This document shows positions 62,143 through 64,000 of a stretch of 64,000 nt of DNA, in pieces. The notes beneath the pieces are model-generated. The model did no database searches, was not told where the DNA came from, and saw only the letters and a list, made by a program, of their open reading frames with translations. The translations under genes were made by a program, and so were the position numbers. Source of the DNA: a candidate division LCP-89 bacterium B3_LCP (GTDB lineage Bacteria > Electryoneota > B3-LCP); assembly GCA_005223185.1 (NCBI GenBank), contig NJBN01000001.1:571961-635960 (forward strand), in the 5' to 3' direction. Each line of letters begins with the position of its first letter. Position 1 is the first letter of the stretch.

Positions 62143-64000
62143 ATGCGTAACACAATTCTTGCAATTGTTCTTGTAACCTTGGTACCAGCACTGTTGTTGG
62201 CAGGTTCACAGGCCCCGTTGACTAATTATCCAGTCATGGACGGAAGTGAACAAGTCAATGCACAGGTCACTCATCCGCCCTATGTTAACGCGGGGGGGAT
62301 GGATCTGGGAACCACCCAGGTTATCGGTACAAGCTGGTATGATATCCAGCACAACGGTACAGTTGGTCGTATGATTGAGAAGAGCGCTGACGGCTATACT
62401 GACTTCATCTGGATGAATGGGTTGGATTATGGCGCCACTCAACGTCACATCTACTACAACTTCATTAATCCTGGAACTGGACTACAGCAGTGGCCTGGAA
62501 CCGGTTATCCGGTGGAATCTTCTCAGCGAGCTGGTTATACTACCATGGACGTTGAAAACTGGGGTTCGGGCGGAATAGCCTTCCCGTGCTTCCATTGGAC
62601 AAATACCCCCGGTGGTGATTTCTGGACTGCTACTTCGACTGACTTCTTCTCCCACACCGGCACGTTCATCACTTACGAGGCTCCCAATCCTGGTGTCCCA
62701 GGTATTCCGGAAATAATTTGGCCTCGCATCCAATTTGACAACCAGCAGGCTCTGCAGATTGTTGGGACCGAGAATCCAGAATCCGGTATCGCAGGTGATC
62801 CCCAGCGTCATTTCTGGATCAGAGGAACTTATGATCCGTTGCTCTTTTCTATCAGTTATGAGGGCGATTTCGAACTGATGACCTGGACCATGACCATCGC
62901 TGGTGACGTCGCTACATCCGACGTATCCGACAAGGTCGCTTATGCCTGGACCTATTGCCGTGATGACGGCTTCCCCACTGCTCCTGATCCTAGTCAGCGT
63001 AACAACGACATCTACGTTGTAATCGATGATGATGGTGAAAGTCCTGACTGGAATGACTTCACCAACATAACCGAATTCCTGCCACCGGATCTGTCCTATC
63101 TGCCGGATACCACCCTGGCGGAAATGGACACCATTCGTGCCTACACTGACCTGAATGTCTTTATCGATCAGGATGATTACACGCACGTGGTCTTCACCAC
63201 GCCATCATACTTCGAACTTGCCGGAACCACATACTGGCATGCGTCCTTGATTTGGCACTGGACCAGTCAGTACCCGGATGACGATCCCAAGATGGTTCAT
63301 GATTCCTTCGATGATTGGGATTGGAACTACATTAGTTGCGGCGCCTGGAACGTGAAGGCTCAGCGTCCGCAGTTGGCTCAGGATCCCTCCACGGGTAACC
63401 TGTACTGCATGTACCAGGTTTATGACTGCGATACTCTGGCTCAGAGTGCAGGTGGTTTCCCGTCCGGTGAAATTTACCTGTCCTACTCAGAAGATGGCGG
63501 TATGAACTGGCATGAAGGTACCAACATCACTGAAACCGTCACACCGAATAACGCTGCACCTGGTGCTTGCCTGTCCGAAATTACACCGAGCATAGCTAAG
63601 CTGGTTGACGGTACTTGCCACATCATATACGTCCTTGATTATGACGCCGGTACGGTGGTCCAGACTGAAGGTACCTGGACATTGAACGACGTCATTTATC
63701 ATGAAGTACCCGTAGGAATCATCCCTGCTACACCGCTGGTTCCGCAGTGGCCCGAACCCGGCAGTTATCCGTTCCATGTCGAACAAGAACCTCCGGTTCC
63801 CGACATGGTCGTTACATTGGCCCTCGTTGGCGGTTCGCCGATACCTGCTGGCGGTGGCATTCTCGACTACGCCATCTGGGGTGAAAACCAGAGTGGTCAA
63901 CCTCTGGACTACGACATCTGGATTGACCATATTTATCAGCCAGGGCAACCGGATTCCACCTTCACTACCTTAATCCTGCGTGAGATCACCAACTACCTGC
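62143..64000 (+). CDS. Large secreted protein, 3' end beyond window (T9SS family likely)
   Basis: AAAGGAGG 5 nt before ATG 62143, then a frame open to the window end (619 codons read). A signal peptide (VLVTLVPALLLAG) is followed by long strand-rich sequence with repeated W/Y/D motifs and Asp-box-like turns (YSEDGGMNWHEGTN), as in sialidase or exo-alpha beta-propellers. Close to the window end the start of the recurrent module appears (IPAGGGILDYAIWGEN), so a T9SS sorting domain probably lies beyond 64000. Two tandem promoters precede it. Enzyme activity, if any, cannot be told. Confidence 0.7.
   Translation, partial: MRNTILAIVLVTLVPALLLAGSQAPLTNYPVMDGSEQVNAQVTHPPYVNAGGMDLGTTQVIGTSWYDIQHNGTVGRMIEKSADGYTDFIWMNGLDYGATQRHIYYNFINPGTGLQQWPGTGYPVESSQRAGYTTMDVENWGSGGIAFPCFHWTNTPGGDFWTATSTDFFSHTGTFITYEAPNPGVPGIPEIIWPRIQFDNQQALQIVGTENPESGIAGDPQRHFWIRGTYDPLLFSISYEGDFELMTWTMTIAGDVATSDVSDKVAYAWTYCRDDGFPTAPDPSQRNNDIYVVIDDDGESPDWNDFTNITEFLPPDLSYLPDTTLAEMDTIRAYTDLNVFIDQDDYTHVVFTTPSYFELAGTTYWHASLIWHWTSQYPDDDPKMVHDSFDDWDWNYISCGAWNVKAQRPQLAQDPSTGNLYCMYQVYDCDTLAQSAGGFPSGEIYLSYSEDGGMNWHEGTNITETVTPNNAAPGACLSEITPSIAKLVDGTCHIIYVLDYDAGTVVQTEGTWTLNDVIYHEVPVGIIPATPLVPQWPEPGSYPFHVEQEPPVPDMVVTLALVGGSPIPAGGGILDYAIWGENQSGQPLDYDIWIDHIYQPGQPDSTFTTLILREITNYL

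Noticed and set aside
1-64000. CRISPR array
   Set aside because: Repeats found are dispersed palindromes with irregular spacing, not regular repeat-spacer units, and no cas gene was seen.

Overview
The window carries long runs of protein genes from a Gram-negative bacterium, with no rRNA gene and no complete tRNA gene. Many encoded proteins have a signal peptide at the N-terminus and a C-terminal domain beginning with a PNPFN motif followed by strand-rich sequence (DISGR..., SGIY.YRL, GKMVLMK). This is the type A sorting domain of the type IX secretion system (T9SS). Together with a TonB-dependent receptor, outer-membrane barrels and moderate GC, this points to the Bacteroidetes/Chlorobi/Fibrobacteres group or a related candidate phylum. 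That placement is an inference; no phylogenetic marker was analysed.

Layout. 1-6234: exopolysaccharide/O-antigen type cluster (acyltransferase, three cytoplasmic glycosyltransferases, polyprenyl-phosphate sugar transferase, GT9). 6383-11285: two tandem paralogous secreted transglutaminase-like proteins. 11748-15395: an NMT1/TauA-type ABC importer (binding protein, permease, ATPase) followed by an outer-membrane barrel. 15468-18225: cold-shock protein and TonB-dependent receptor, minus strand. 18375-37276: a block of secreted proteins, mostly minus strand (DNRLRE-like, beta-helix proteins, M6 metalloprotease, multiheme cytochrome), mixed with a GT39 membrane protein, a TM nitroreductase, a DUF1566 protein and several broken genes. 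37277-38281: repeat-rich, possibly RNA-coding intergenic region. 38282-50114: complex I genes nuoABCDHIJKLM, interrupted by a Tat lipoprotein gene (between nuoK and nuoL) and by two AT-rich unknown genes (between nuoL and nuoM); nuoE, F, G and N are absent from the cluster. 50115-52389: repeats, a frameshifted RadC/JAMM-like gene, leuD and dtd. 52737-54413: another beta-helix T9SS protein. 54507-60156: housekeeping genes on the minus strand (helicase-associated protein, YjbQ, RlmB-like methylase, aspS). 60404-64000: two more T9SS-type secreted proteins, the last running off the window.

Three things stand out. First, a recurrent module of about 110 residues (pattern TPYNPP.IIP..GGSFDFNI ... 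DRxQVVPA.APAG.Y.Y) sits just before the sorting domain in most of the secreted proteins. Second, palindromic REP-like DNA elements are found inside the coding sequence of several sorting domains at the same structural position, and sorting-domain fragments occur as recombination debris elsewhere. Third, most promoters that can be read follow one pattern, TTGACA-17 bp-TATATT.
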